Position numbers and translations under genes: made by a program
Assembly (NCBI GenBank): GCA_041821315.1
Contig: JBGUEO010000010.1
Span: 1-64,000, forward strand
From: DIGJ01 sp041821315
Lineage (GTDB): Bacteria > Bacillota > Clostridia > Lachnospirales > Lachnospiraceae
Reading direction: 5' to 3'
Length of the DNA stretch: 64,000 nt
In this document: piece after piece, positions 7,994-18,038 of the stretch
How the letters are laid out: every line of letters starts with the position of its first letter
How positions within the stretch are numbered: the stretch's first letter is position 1
The notes under the pieces: generated by a model
Database searches by the model: none
Told to the model about the DNA's origin: nothing
The model's input: only the letters and a program-made list of their open reading frames with translations

Positions 7994-9181
7994 TTACTTG
8001 TTGATAGATTCCATTAACTGGGCAACTTTTTCAGATGCCCTTCCATCATCCCAAGGATTATAACGCTCATAAAATCTTTGATAACGCGCTTCATATTTTT
8101 CCTTGTTATAGTCGTTCAAATCACAAAGCAGCTGATCCGTCGTTTGTGATATAGGCCCAGGTGCCTCTTTTTGAAAATCAAAGTAAAATCCTCGCAATTG
8201 ATTTTTATATTTTTCTAAATCATAGCAGTAAAAAAACATAGGCCGCTTCAAAACACTAAAATCAAACATAACGGAAGAATAATCCGTTATTAATATATCC
8301 GATACCAAATACATCTGCGTAATATCATCATCAAAATGATAAATAAACCCTTCATAAGAAGACCAATCAAGAGCTTCTTCTACAAGATAATGATATTTCA
8401 CAATCATAACATACTCCGATTGCAAGTTTTCTTTTAATAAATCAAAATCAAGTTTTGGGCAAAATTTATACGTTCCATTTTTATCATATTCATCATCACG
8501 CCAAGTTGGTGCATAAAGTATAATTTTTTTATCAATCGGAAGTTGAAAGTGTTGCTTTAACGATAGAATACTTTCTTCGTCATTTTGATTTACAAGCATA
8601 TCATTCCTTGGATATCCAATCTCTAACATCGTCTTTTTAAAATCAAAGCACCTTCGAAATGTCTCCGTAGAAAATGGATTTTGTGAAATAAGATAATCCC
8701 ACGTTTCTGCATTCTTCTTAAAATTGTTCTTATATTCTTCGATATTTTTTCCATTTACCATAAAGACATCATCCATATCAAGTGCCAATTTTTTAAGCGG
8801 TGTGCCATGCCAAGTCTGTATATAGGTCACTTGTTCTTTCTTCTTTAAAAAACCTGGTTGACGGCAGTCAAATACCCACGTTTTTGCAATTGCCATATAA
8901 TACAAGTACTTTATTCTTGCATACTTAACAATCCTTGCTTGACCAGGCAGTTCTATATTCGTATTACGAAAAAACCACACACACTTATATTTCTTATCAA
9001 GCCCAGCTTCTACCATATTTTCATAGATGTAACGACAATTCCCTGTATAATTTCGTCCCATGCTTGCGTTAAATACAATGATGTCCTGTTTAACTGGTAG
9101 GATTCCATTCATTATCCGATAAAGGCAAATCGCTGCTTTCTTACCAATATACTTTGTCCCTTGTTTAATTTCCCTTATCAT
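7994..9181 (-). CDS. CDP-glycerol glycerophosphotransferase family protein (TagB/TagF-like)
   Basis: 395 residues covering the catalytic glycerophosphotransferase domain. Visible landmarks are TWHGTPLKKLALD with the catalytic His, a YAPTWRDDEY segment, MIVKYHYL, the ITDYSSVMFDF motif that binds CDP-polyol, and the C-terminal NPWDDGRAS. A hydrophobic stretch near the N-terminus suits membrane association. It transfers polyol phosphate to a lipid-linked wall polymer; whether it primes or polymerises cannot be decided. It follows tagD by two bases. Confidence 0.85.
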   Translation of the reverse strand: MIREIKQGTKYIGKKAAICLYRIMNGILPVKQDIIVFNASMGRNYTGNCRYIYENMVEAGLDKKYKCVWFFRNTNIELPGQARIVKYARIKYLYYMAIAKTWVFDCRQPGFLKKKEQVTYIQTWHGTPLKKLALDMDDVFMVNGKNIEEYKNNFKKNAETWDYLISQNPFSTETFRRCFDFKKTMLEIGYPRNDMLVNQNDEESILSLKQHFQLPIDKKIILYAPTWRDDEYDKNGTYKFCPKLDFDLLKENLQSEYVMIVKYHYLVEEALDWSSYEGFIYHFDDDITQMYLVSDILITDYSSVMFDFSVLKRPMFFYCYDLEKYKNQLRGFYFDFQKEAPGPISQTTDQLLCDLNDYNKEKYEARYQRFYERYNPWDDGRASEKVAQLMESINK

Positions 9182-9183
9182 AG

Positions 9184-9585
9184 CTATACACTCCTAGCGT
9201 CTTTTCCCAAGTCAGATTTGATTTTCGTTGTTGAGATTCCTTCCGTTCGAGGTAGGTAAATGACCTCGCAATACTCTTTGAGAAAATCAAATTGCCCACT
9301 CCAATCATCTCCCATTACAAAAATATCCACTTGATTATCGACAACGTCTTTCACCTTTTGTTCCCAGTTATGTTCTGGAATCACTTCATCTACATATTTC
9401 ATTGTTTCTAAAATAAGTTTCCGGTCTTCATAAGAATGATAGGCCATTTTATGCTTAATCGCATTAAATTCATCGGAAGATAACCCAACAATAAGATAAT
9501 CTCCCATCTCCTTTGCTCTTCTCAACAAATTAATATGTCCTACATGAATCAAATCATAGGTTCCATACGTAATCACTTTTTTCAT
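9184..9585 (-). CDS. tagD: Glycerol-3-phosphate cytidylyltransferase
   Basis: Makes CDP-glycerol for wall teichoic acid. 133 residues with the cytidylyltransferase signature GTYDLIHVGH, the RAKEMGDYLIVGLSSD segment and the C-terminal RTEGISTTKI motif, as in TagD/TarD. It lies between the ABC exporter and the transferase, matching a glycerol-phosphate containing polymer. Confidence 0.93.
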   Translation of the reverse strand: MKKVITYGTYDLIHVGHINLLRRAKEMGDYLIVGLSSDEFNAIKHKMAYHSYEDRKLILETMKYVDEVIPEHNWEQKVKDVVDNQVDIFVMGDDWSGQFDFLKEYCEVIYLPRTEGISTTKIKSDLGKDARSV

Positions 9586-9600
9586 TTACACTCCCCCTTG

Positions 9601-10347
9601 CTATTCTTGCTCGAGTTTCTCCAAATAAATCTGACTTACTTCCTCCACACTTCCCTTTGCAATCAAATGCCCATTTTCTAAAAGAATGGCTTTGTTACAA
9701 AGTCTTTGCACCTGTTTTAATGAATGGGATACAAAAAGTACACTTATTTCTTTCTCGAACATACTCATGATTTTTCGTTCACTTTTCTTCCTGAATTTTG
9801 CATCACCCACAGACAGGACTTCATCCAAAATTAAAATTTCTGGTTCCACTACCGTAGCAATTGAAAACCCAAGTCTTGCCTTCATACCAGAAGAATAATT
9901 TTTTACAGGTACATTAATAAAATCTTTTAACCCCGAGAACTTAACAATCTCATCATATTTTTCTTCAATAAATACTTTGGGATATCCGAGAACGGCTCCA
10001 TATAAAAATATATTTTCTTTTCCAGTATATTGAGGATCAAATCCAGCTCCAAGTTCCAGTAAAGGTACGATTTTTCCTCTTTTCTTTACTGTTCCCTCCG
10101 TTGGTTTTAGTACTCCTGATATTACTTTGAGTAATGTACTTTTCCCAGCACCATTTAACCCTAAAATTCCAATGCGGTCTCCCTTTTCCATTTCAAAAGA
10201 GACCTCTCTCAAAGCCCAAAACTCATCGTATGAAATTTGTCTTTTCACTAACTTTATCACATATTCTTTCAAACTATCAACTTTTTCCTGACTCAGGTTG
10301 AATTTAATACTAACCTTATCAACTTTTAGCACTACGTTCTTTTTCAA
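9601..10347 (-). CDS. tagH: Teichoic acid/polysaccharide ABC exporter, ATP-binding subunit (TagH-like)
   Basis: 248 residues. Walker A GLNGAGKST, a Q-loop region GAGFDPQYTGKENI, signature NYSSGMKARLGF and Walker B ILDEVLSVGDAKF are present. The sequence belongs to the TagH/RfbE group but lacks the long C-terminal extension of Bacillus TagH. It acts with the permease directly upstream to flip undecaprenyl-linked polymer. Confidence 0.88.
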   Translation of the reverse strand: MKKNVVLKVDKVSIKFNLSQEKVDSLKEYVIKLVKRQISYDEFWALREVSFEMEKGDRIGILGLNGAGKSTLLKVISGVLKPTEGTVKKRGKIVPLLELGAGFDPQYTGKENIFLYGAVLGYPKVFIEEKYDEIVKFSGLKDFINVPVKNYSSGMKARLGFSIATVVEPEILILDEVLSVGDAKFRKKSERKIMSMFEKEISVLFVSHSLKQVQRLCNKAILLENGHLIAKGSVEEVSQIYLEKLEQE

Positions 10348-10358
10348 AGTTTACTCTC

Positions 10359-11138
10359 CTATATATGCAAAATAAATTCATCTTGTTTCTTATAGAAAAC
10401 AAAGATTCCAACAAAAAGACTCCCAAAGCTAATGAGAAGCGATGGAATTAAATATTCTTTGCTTAATGGTTGTCCAAATAAAACAGCTTCTCTAAAATTA
10501 GCAATTACATGATATACTGGATTGATTTTTAAAATCCAATCATTACCAGTTTTTACAAGTCTTTCTGGATAATAGAAAATTGCACATGAATACATAATAA
10601 GCATAAGCCCAACGCCCCACAAATATTCTAAATCACGGAAAAATACATTTAATGTTGCCAATATCAAACCTACTCCAAGCGCCATAATAAAGATCAAGGT
10701 CAATGGAATAATTGCTTGTACCAAATAAATAGTAGGTTTTACTTTTAATACAACTGAAACTCCCAGCAATACAATTAAAGAAATCAGAAAAATAATGTAG
10801 TTATAAATAACCGCAGATAACGGATATATATATTTGGGTACATATACTTTTTTCATCATCTTTGCATTATTTTGTACTGCCTTCATCGCAGATTTTGTAG
10901 AAGTTGAAAAGAAAGAGTATAGTAGTCTTCCTGTCAGTACATAAACTGGAAATGTTTGATCTGATTTTCCATACCAGCCGCCAAATACAACTGTAAGTAC
11001 CATCATTGTTAAGAGTGGTTCCAACAACGTCCAAAAAATGCCCAAATAGGAACGCCTATATTTTAATACAATACCTTTTTTTACTAGTTCATACAATAAG
11101 TATCGATACTTATTAAAGTTCATAATATATTTTTTCAC
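10359..11138 (-). CDS. tagG: Teichoic acid/polysaccharide ABC exporter, permease (TagG-like)
   Basis: 259 residues, six predicted transmembrane helices, with the ABC-2 signature KYRRSYLGIFWTLLEPLL near residues 25-45 and the NPVYHVIANFREAVLFG loop near the C-terminus. It is encoded 11 bases upstream of the ATPase and forms the wall polymer exporter with it. Confidence 0.88.
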   Translation of the reverse strand: MKKYIMNFNKYRYLLYELVKKGIVLKYRRSYLGIFWTLLEPLLTMMVLTVVFGGWYGKSDQTFPVYVLTGRLLYSFFSTSTKSAMKAVQNNAKMMKKVYVPKYIYPLSAVIYNYIIFLISLIVLLGVSVVLKVKPTIYLVQAIIPLTLIFIMALGVGLILATLNVFFRDLEYLWGVGLMLIMYSCAIFYYPERLVKTGNDWILKINPVYHVIANFREAVLFGQPLSKEYLIPSLLISFGSLFVGIFVFYKKQDEFILHI

Positions 11139-11166
11139 GTTTCGCTATTCTCCTGTTTTACTAACT

Positions 11167-12192
11167 CTATTTATTCCATATCATTATGGTTTTTCCTAGA
11201 TTTTTTTGAATGTCCATTTCAAACGCTGTTTTCATATCGGCTATGGATTTAATTTCTATTTTTGCTCCAACAAGGTTACTCAAATAATTTAAAATCTCAG
11301 GTTTCTCTTCATACATACTAACTGTTTTTTGAAAATCAATGCGTCCACTTCGACTACTTCCAAACATTCGAAGCCCTTTTTCAAGTAGCATACGCGTATT
11401 AATCGGTACTGGATATTCCGATACTCCAAGAATCGATATACATCCTTCTGGATTTATATGATCAATAATCTGATCAATTGCTTTTTGGGATGCATCTCCA
11501 CCAACACATTCAAAGGCATGGTCAACCGTTAACTCGTTGGGAATATCTCGTACGGTATATGTCTCATCTGCAAAGGAAAATCCAGCTAATTTTTCCCTGT
11601 CAACACCAAAAATACAAAGCTTTATTTCTGGAAACATCGCTTTAAAAAAAACAGCCGTAATATATCCTAAGTTTCCATCTCCCCAAATACCAACTTTATT
11701 TCTTTTTTGGTGTGCAATGGAATCAAACCGTCTTAACGCATGCACGCTCACGGAAACCAATTCCGTAAATGCCGCTACTGTCTTGTCAATGCCGCTCGGC
11801 AAACGAACGAGTCGGTCTCTACCCATTGCAACCTGATCTTGCATAAATCCATCAAAACCACTTGCCCTGAATTTAGAACTTCTCATATAGTTTTCTGCAA
11901 TAATATCATCCGTCTCCATTGGAGTGTTAGGTATCATAACAACACATTCTCCTGGCTTATATTCTCCCATTTTATCGTAAACTACTTCACCAATTCCTTC
12001 ATGTATCAATGCCATCGGCAGTTTTTGTTCCAAGACCTCAGCAGGTCTAGTTCCCTGATAATAACGCTGATCCGCATGACAAATAGACAAATGCGTAGGG
12101 CGTATAATTACTTCGTCCCCTAACAAATCAATATCATTGAATGCTACTTCAAATTTTCGAGGCGCAACTAAGCGATAAACCGTATTTAACAT
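11167..12192 (-). CDS. tarJ: Ribulose-5-phosphate reductase (ribitol-5-phosphate forming)
   Basis: Zinc-dependent alcohol dehydrogenase family, 341 residues. SICHADQRYYQG contains the Cys/His zinc site, GLxG-like GDGNLGYITAVF is the dinucleotide loop, and DHAFECVGG and GSSRSGRIDF follow TarJ proteins. It makes ribitol 5-phosphate for the cytidylyltransferase encoded one base upstream. The tarI-tarJ pairing is the key evidence for the substrate. Confidence 0.88.
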   Translation of the reverse strand: MLNTVYRLVAPRKFEVAFNDIDLLGDEVIIRPTHLSICHADQRYYQGTRPAEVLEQKLPMALIHEGIGEVVYDKMGEYKPGECVVMIPNTPMETDDIIAENYMRSSKFRASGFDGFMQDQVAMGRDRLVRLPSGIDKTVAAFTELVSVSVHALRRFDSIAHQKRNKVGIWGDGNLGYITAVFFKAMFPEIKLCIFGVDREKLAGFSFADETYTVRDIPNELTVDHAFECVGGDASQKAIDQIIDHINPEGCISILGVSEYPVPINTRMLLEKGLRMFGSSRSGRIDFQKTVSMYEEKPEILNYLSNLVGAKIEIKSIADMKTAFEMDIQKNLGKTIMIWNK

Positions 12193-12193
12193 T

Positions 12194-12901
12194 TTATTTT
12201 TCTCCTTTTATCAGAGTCTCTGCTACTCTCAAATCATATGGATATGTTATTTTTATATTAAACACTTCGCCTTCCACCAAATGAACCGATTCCCCTTTGA
12301 TCACAAATATCTTTGCGGCATCTGTGAGTATCTCTTTTTCTTCTTCTGTAAGTGACAAATAGAGTTCTTTTAATTTCATTGCGTTAAAAGATTGTGGTGT
12401 CTGACCTTGATACATTTTATTTCTCTCTGGAATTGCATGTATAATTTGTCCATCTTCACTCTCTACAATTGTATCCGTTGCTGAAATCACAGTATCACAT
12501 GCTCCAAATTCGTTTGCATAACGAATATTATCTTCAATGATACGATGTGTAACAAATGGACGAACCGAATCGTGTGTAACGATAATCGTATCTTCTTTCA
12601 ATCCATAATTTTCTTCAATATAATAAATGGAATTCATAATCGTTTCATTTCTAGTCTCACCACCACATAATACAACAATTCGATTTTCATCATTCACGTA
12701 TTTTTTCACAAGATCCTTTGTATGTCCCACCCATTGTTGTGGGCATAGTACTATTATTTTTTCAAAATTATGATTCACATAAAATTTTTCTAGTGTATGA
12801 ATAATAATTGGTTTATCACCTACGGTCAAATATTGCTTTGGCTTCTCGACATTTCCCATTCTGCTTCCGATTCCACCTGCTAAAATCACTCCAAAATTCA
12901 T
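12194..12901 (-). CDS. tarI: Ribitol-5-phosphate cytidylyltransferase
   Basis: IspD-like fold, 235 residues from the ATG at 12901, which has GGAGGAAAC directly upstream (an earlier in-frame ATG at 12913 is less well placed). ILAGGIGSRMG, KPKQYL, HDSVRPFV and GQTPQSF are the nucleotidyltransferase motifs. Adjacency to tarJ separates it from the true ispD at 0.5 kb. Product: CDP-ribitol for teichoic acid synthesis. Confidence 0.88.
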   Translation of the reverse strand: MNFGVILAGGIGSRMGNVEKPKQYLTVGDKPIIIHTLEKFYVNHNFEKIIVLCPQQWVGHTKDLVKKYVNDENRIVVLCGGETRNETIMNSIYYIEENYGLKEDTIIVTHDSVRPFVTHRIIEDNIRYANEFGACDTVISATDTIVESEDGQIIHAIPERNKMYQGQTPQSFNAMKLKELYLSLTEEEKEILTDAAKIFVIKGESVHLVEGEVFNIKITYPYDLRVAETLIKGEK

Positions 12902-12934
12902 AGTTTCCTCCATCTGCACTCCCTGTGCATTCAT

Positions 12935-14710
12935 CTATTTTTTTAGCTCTCGATATATCAAATCAACGGTTCTTTGAGATGATTTACCATCCAAATCATC
13001 AAAGAAGCGAGTCTTGAAATCTATTATTTTTTCCGCTTCAAAGTCTCTGTCATTAATTGCTCTCACCGCTTGCGCGAAACTAGATACAATCTTACCTGGT
13101 ACAAATTCATTATATTCATAATAAAAACCTCGTGTCGATATATAACGTTGTAAATCATATGCATAAAATAGCATTGGAATATCTAGCAAGGCTGCTTCAA
13201 AAATAACAGAAGAATAATCCGATATTAACAAATCTGTCACAAATAGTAAATCATTTAACTCTGAATTACTGGACATATCAAGAATAACATCACTATACTC
13301 ATCTGGTATATCATTACGATCTTGAACAAATGGATGATGTTTGACTAATATTGCATATTCTTCATTCAATTCCTCATACATTCTTGCAACATCAAATTTC
13401 TCAACTGGATAATAACCAGATAGCTTCCCATTGCCTCGAAAGGTTGGTGCAAATAACAGTATTTTCTTGTTTCTTAATTTAGGATATTGCTGATAAAATT
13501 CCTCTTGCACCTTTTTCTTGTACTCCACATCAAAGAAAATATCCGTTCTTGGAATCCCCGTAGCAATTGGTTTATTGAGAGAGATTCCAAATCCTTCTGC
13601 ATAAAATTTTGCAATTTCCTTTGAACTAACGATACAATAATCATAGTTTCTATGAGCAGGACTTGTTTGTCTTTGTCCTCCCGGTTTCCCCAAACGACTA
13701 TAACCAAACGTCTTAAAGGCTCCACATGCATGCCAAAGCTGCATCATTGTTGTTCCCGCTCTTCTAGGTATCTTGTATAAAAGACCTGCATAATCATCCA
13801 CTAAAATTATTTTCGAAGTTGCACAATATAGGCCATAGCGAAACGCATTGGAAAAACTCATATGTTTAATATCTCTATCATCTAAAATAAATTTCATATC
13901 GAGAGATTTATCCGTTTTCAAAACGTTATATACAAACTCAAAATTACCTGACATATCATTACGGCGATTGGAAATAAAAACAATTCGATTCTCTTTTATT
14001 TGTGACAAACTACCAATCCTATACGCAATTCGAAGTATTTTAACTTTGCTGTCTGTAATGCCAAATCCTTTACGAACAAAGCGATTAATTCGAAGTCTTA
14101 CGTGATTAATCAAGCGAAATAAGCCATGTTTTTTGTTTTTTGGCATATTCCTGACACATCCTAACATTGCAAGAATACCTTCTATTAAATAAAGCGGTAT
14201 CAAAAAAATCGAAACGATAATAAGTATAAATGTCCAAATATCCCCTATAACCGCCTGAAAAATATCCGCAACTACCCAAATCTTTGGAATACTTTTTTCT
14301 ACTTCAATGAGTTGATAGGTAAATGTATTATCTGTATGAAGTACGTTGTATTTATCCTCATCTTCTAGTTTAACATCACTGCTTATAACAAAATTCATTT
14401 TATGAACCACGATGTCCCCATACGTAAATTCAAACCAGAAGTCTATTTTCTTATTCACTGGTGTTTCAAAAAATAAGTAAGCTAAATTATAACTATATTT
14501 TGCAAATACAGTGCAAAACATCAAATCTTCTGCGGGAAAGTAAGCTTGCGATAACAGTGGAAGTCTTCTTGTTTCCGTACCATTATCAAAAATGATTGCA
14601 AGTTTTGGTTCCTTTACGGATGGATTGTAAGGGCATTTTATCCTTACCCCAATATTAAGCATATTTTCCTCGCGACATAACTCTAATATTTTTAAGCTAT
14701 AGTTATCCAA
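12935..14710 (-). CDS. CDP-glycerol/CDP-ribitol polyolphosphotransferase (TarL/TagF-like)
   Basis: 591 residues. The N-terminal 150 form a beta-rich domain, residues about 155-190 hold a hydrophobic membrane segment, and the remaining 390 are the glycerophosphotransferase domain with QLWHACGAFKTFGYS (catalytic His), FAPTFRGNG, LVKHHPF and ISDYSSVIFE. The start is a TTG (14710) with AGGAGAAAAGAG before it; no in-frame ATG fits. Being next to tarI/tarJ, ribitol-phosphate polymerase is favoured, but glycerol cannot be excluded. Confidence 0.85.
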   Translation of the reverse strand: MDNYSLKILELCREENMLNIGVRIKCPYNPSVKEPKLAIIFDNGTETRRLPLLSQAYFPAEDLMFCTVFAKYSYNLAYLFFETPVNKKIDFWFEFTYGDIVVHKMNFVISSDVKLEDEDKYNVLHTDNTFTYQLIEVEKSIPKIWVVADIFQAVIGDIWTFILIIVSIFLIPLYLIEGILAMLGCVRNMPKNKKHGLFRLINHVRLRINRFVRKGFGITDSKVKILRIAYRIGSLSQIKENRIVFISNRRNDMSGNFEFVYNVLKTDKSLDMKFILDDRDIKHMSFSNAFRYGLYCATSKIILVDDYAGLLYKIPRRAGTTMMQLWHACGAFKTFGYSRLGKPGGQRQTSPAHRNYDYCIVSSKEIAKFYAEGFGISLNKPIATGIPRTDIFFDVEYKKKVQEEFYQQYPKLRNKKILLFAPTFRGNGKLSGYYPVEKFDVARMYEELNEEYAILVKHHPFVQDRNDIPDEYSDVILDMSSNSELNDLLFVTDLLISDYSSVIFEAALLDIPMLFYAYDLQRYISTRGFYYEYNEFVPGKIVSSFAQAVRAINDRDFEAEKIIDFKTRFFDDLDGKSSQRTVDLIYRELKK

Positions 14711-14808
14711 CTCTTTTCTCCTTTATTCATGGTTCTAATTTTACATAAACATTCCCCCAATCAGCAATTTTTCCATTTTTAAAGATACTTTGCCAATTGG
14801 AGGAAATT

Positions 14809-16260
14809 TTATTTTTTTAAAGTCTTATTCGTAACTCGTTTTATTACACCTAAAAAACTAGAAGCTTGTAATTTTTCTTCTGCTTCATTTTTTGCCGCTT
14901 CCATTTCTTTATTTTCTTTTTTTAGACGAGTATTCATCATCTTTATTGATTTTTTATCCCGTTCTAAGTTACTAATTTTACTTTTTAATTTTACATTTTC
15001 TGACTTCAAATTATCCCTCTTTTTCTCCAATGGAGGGCATATCTCATATAATCGCTTTGCCATTTCCTCAAAAGAGCAATTACGGACAGATGAGATTGGG
15101 GCTTGTAAATCCAGCTCTTTTATTTTTCTCTCAAGCGGTGACTCTTTCGGGTCATTTCCATTTTTATAAATATGATCCAATCCATTTTTATCAAGGAAAT
15201 CCACATAATGATCAAAATTCTTTTTGTGAAACCTTGAAACCTCTTGGAAATCAAGTTTCGAAGCAATCTCCAATAGATTGGTATTCTCATTGATGTCTTT
15301 CGCCCAAACATGTGTCAGATGGTGATACTCCGTAAGCTCTCGCATTCGAGCATCATGTGGAATTAGAATACTTGGTGTTCCTGAAACGGTCGCCACAATA
15401 TTACCATGTAGCCTGCCCCCAACACTCATCTCTGCCTTACCTAAAAAATCCATCCATGTCGGTATATTAAGGAAAAACTTTACTCGGTCCTTTGCATAGA
15501 CTTCATCCGTAATTTTTGTTGGATAACTGCCATCCTGCTTATGATAGTATGGCATCCCTGTATACAATAAGCGCATTTCTTGCAGCCGCTGTGGTAAGAA
15601 GTAATGATTTGGAAACTGTGTTTCACATTTTCTCATAAATTCGTGCACATTGTCAGGAGAGAGGACACTTGCATTCATAGAAAGTAATGAATCTTTAGTA
15701 AGCTTACCCTCACGAATATTTATATTGGCTCCATTGGTATACATAGATGGACACCCAATTACCGTATGATCAATTTCTTCCCGAAATCCAAGTCGCTTTA
15801 GATAGGCTGACGTATATTCTCCTCGAACTCCAACAATCGATGATTTTTCAAGGACCGCTTTGATAAACTCTTTGATATCCTCATCAAACGGGTATGACAT
15901 CACATCTCCCGGTTCAAATGGAGCCCGTAATCCAACTCCCACAATCACACAAGGAATCTTTAATTCTTTAATAAGGGCCGTCATTTTCCGCATTTCAGGC
16001 ATAAAGTCCGCCCGAAAAGCATCCGCTAATGGAATGATAAAAGCATCATACTCTTCATTAATTTCATCTGCCTTGCCTTGAAGCGATTTATAATAATTGG
16101 GAGTAATTTTTTCTACCGAATCTGTCATCAAAGTTTTAAACACACTGTAAGCATAAATTAAATTACCTACATTATCACCAATTGAATTATGATTCAACAT
16201 ATAGCAAGCATCGAAATTATCGAGTGGCGATATCCCTGCTCGTATTAATATGTTTTTCAT
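14809..16260 (-). CDS. Polysaccharide pyruvyl transferase family protein with C-terminal coiled coil
   Basis: 483 residues. Residues about 1-340 match the pyruvyl transferase (WcaK/CsaB) fold: NSIGDNVGNLI at the N-terminus, VGVGLRAPFEPGD, GCPSMY and the GGRLHGN active-site segment. Residues about 400-470 are a heptad-rich coiled coil, an unusual tail. As the first gene of the teichoic acid operon it may put pyruvyl ketals on a wall polymer; the acceptor is unknown. SD GGAGGTATAGGA supports the ATG at 16260. Confidence 0.8.
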   Translation of the reverse strand: MKNILIRAGISPLDNFDACYMLNHNSIGDNVGNLIYAYSVFKTLMTDSVEKITPNYYKSLQGKADEINEEYDAFIIPLADAFRADFMPEMRKMTALIKELKIPCVIVGVGLRAPFEPGDVMSYPFDEDIKEFIKAVLEKSSIVGVRGEYTSAYLKRLGFREEIDHTVIGCPSMYTNGANINIREGKLTKDSLLSMNASVLSPDNVHEFMRKCETQFPNHYFLPQRLQEMRLLYTGMPYYHKQDGSYPTKITDEVYAKDRVKFFLNIPTWMDFLGKAEMSVGGRLHGNIVATVSGTPSILIPHDARMRELTEYHHLTHVWAKDINENTNLLEIASKLDFQEVSRFHKKNFDHYVDFLDKNGLDHIYKNGNDPKESPLERKIKELDLQAPISSVRNCSFEEMAKRLYEICPPLEKKRDNLKSENVKLKSKISNLERDKKSIKMMNTRLKKENKEMEAAKNEAEEKLQASSFLGVIKRVTNKTLKK

Positions 16261-16289
16261 TCCTATACCTCCGGTAACTTTATACGCCT

Positions 16290-16318
16290 ATTATAAGCAC
16301 TCTTGTTTGAAAAGTCAA
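16290..16318 (-). promoter_or_regulatory. Promoter of the wall teichoic acid operon
   Basis: TTGACT (16313-16318) and TATAAT (16290-16295) with a 17-base spacer. The -35 box begins six bases after the leuA stop codon, so the operon has its own promoter in a very short gap. Confidence 0.8.
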
Positions 16319-16323
16319 TGCAA

Positions 16324-17988
16324 TTAGCCCAAGCGGTTCATTGCACTAAAAATTGCGCGAACGGACGCTCTTGTAATATTTGAGCTTACTCCTACCCCAT
16401 ATATTGCCTTGTTTGTATCTAAATCAAGCAAATGAATGTAGGCAGCCGCTTGTGCATTAGAGCCCGATCGCAATGCATGCTCTGAATAATCAAGTACCTT
16501 AACTTTACGACCAACTATCTCTTGTAATCCACGCTGTACTGCATCAATAGGTCCATTTCCAGTTGCATCAAATTCCTTTTCTATTCCATTCTTTGTATAT
16601 ATAATATGAACGGCTGTATTCTCGTTTTCATCACCCTCTGAAATATCTTGAATACTGCTTCTTTTAAAGTGAAACGGTTCTTGTGCATTTAAATAATTGG
16701 ATCTAAACTCCTCCATAATCTGTTCTGGTGCAACCTCCCCTTGCTTTTCTGAAATTTTTTGTATGATATCAGCAAATTCTTTGTGCATTCCCTTCGGTAG
16801 TTTAAATCCATAGCAGGTGTCCATTATGAATGCGACTCCACCTTTTCCTGACTGACTATTGATTCGGACAATCGGTTCATATTTCCGCCCCACATCAGCA
16901 GGATCAATCGGAAGATAAGGAACTTCCCACCAGTCTTGATTTTTACTTTGCATCGCCTGTATTCCTTTATTGATTGCGTCTTGATGTGAACCAGAGAATG
17001 CAGTAAACACAAGTTTGCCGGCATATGGATGTCTTGGGTGCACCTGCATTTTATTACATCTTTCATAGACATCAATTATTTCGTTAATATTTTCTATTTT
17101 TAAATTTGGATTAATTCCCTGCGAAAACATATTATAAGCAATATTCAAAACGTCTACATTTCCGGTTCTCTCCCCATTTCCAAATATCGTTCCTTCAACT
17201 CTGTCACAACCAGCTAAAATCGCAAGTTCCGCTGAGGCAACTGCACAACCTCGATCATTATGGGGATGGACACTTAAAATAACCGCTTCTCTGTTTTTTA
17301 AATGCTTATGCATCCATTCAATTTGATCTGCATATACATTTGGTGTATTCATCTCTACGGTAGAAGGAAGGTTTAAAATTACTTTCTTCTCCTTCGTTGC
17401 TCCCCATTCCTCTAAAACTGACTCACAAACATCTAACGCATACTCAATCTCCGTTCCGGTAAAACTCTCCGGTGAATATTCTAAAATGATTTTACCAGGA
17501 AACATTTTCGCATGTTCCGTTACAAGCTTTGTTCCTTCAATTGCAATTTGCTTAATCTCCTCTTTACTTTTGTGAAATACAACATCTCGCTGCAAAGTTG
17601 AAGTTGAATTATAGATATGCACAATTGCCGTCTTAACACCATCTAATGCTTCAAATGTCCGCTTAATCAAGTGATCTCTACATTGCACAAGCACTTGTAC
17701 GGTCACATCATCTGGAATTAATCTGCGTTCAACTAGTTGTCTTAAGAAATCATATTCTATTTGAGATGCAGATGGAAATCCTACTTCAATTTCCTTAAAT
17801 CCTAACTTAACCAACAGGTTGAAAAATTCAATTTTTTCTTCTACTACCATTGGTTCAATCAATGCCTGGTTTCCATCACGTAAATCTACACTACACCAAA
17901 TTGGCGCTTTTTCTATTTCCTTGTTCGGCCATTCCCTATTTTCAAGATAAACCACTGGATTTTTTTTGTACCTTTGATAATTAATCAT
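16324..17988 (-). CDS. leuA: 2-isopropylmalate synthase
   Basis: First committed step of leucine synthesis. 554 residues with the long (type 2) LeuA architecture: NPVVYLENREWP start, CSVDLRDGNQALIEPM catalytic loop, a TIM barrel with SVHPHNDRGC metal-binding histidines and GNGERTGNVD, then a C-terminal regulatory domain (GNGPIDAVQ) expected to bind leucine. Expression is controlled by the upstream leucine T-box. SD AAAGGAGGATTACA precedes the ATG. Confidence 0.93.
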   Translation of the reverse strand: MINYQRYKKNPVVYLENREWPNKEIEKAPIWCSVDLRDGNQALIEPMVVEEKIEFFNLLVKLGFKEIEVGFPSASQIEYDFLRQLVERRLIPDDVTVQVLVQCRDHLIKRTFEALDGVKTAIVHIYNSTSTLQRDVVFHKSKEEIKQIAIEGTKLVTEHAKMFPGKIILEYSPESFTGTEIEYALDVCESVLEEWGATKEKKVILNLPSTVEMNTPNVYADQIEWMHKHLKNREAVILSVHPHNDRGCAVASAELAILAGCDRVEGTIFGNGERTGNVDVLNIAYNMFSQGINPNLKIENINEIIDVYERCNKMQVHPRHPYAGKLVFTAFSGSHQDAINKGIQAMQSKNQDWWEVPYLPIDPADVGRKYEPIVRINSQSGKGGVAFIMDTCYGFKLPKGMHKEFADIIQKISEKQGEVAPEQIMEEFRSNYLNAQEPFHFKRSSIQDISEGDENENTAVHIIYTKNGIEKEFDATGNGPIDAVQRGLQEIVGRKVKVLDYSEHALRSGSNAQAAAYIHLLDLDTNKAIYGVGVSSNITRASVRAIFSAMNRLG

Positions 17989-18038
17989 TGTAATCCTCCT
18001 TTAAATTTGCTTTTACAGTAACAATGGCATACATAAAA

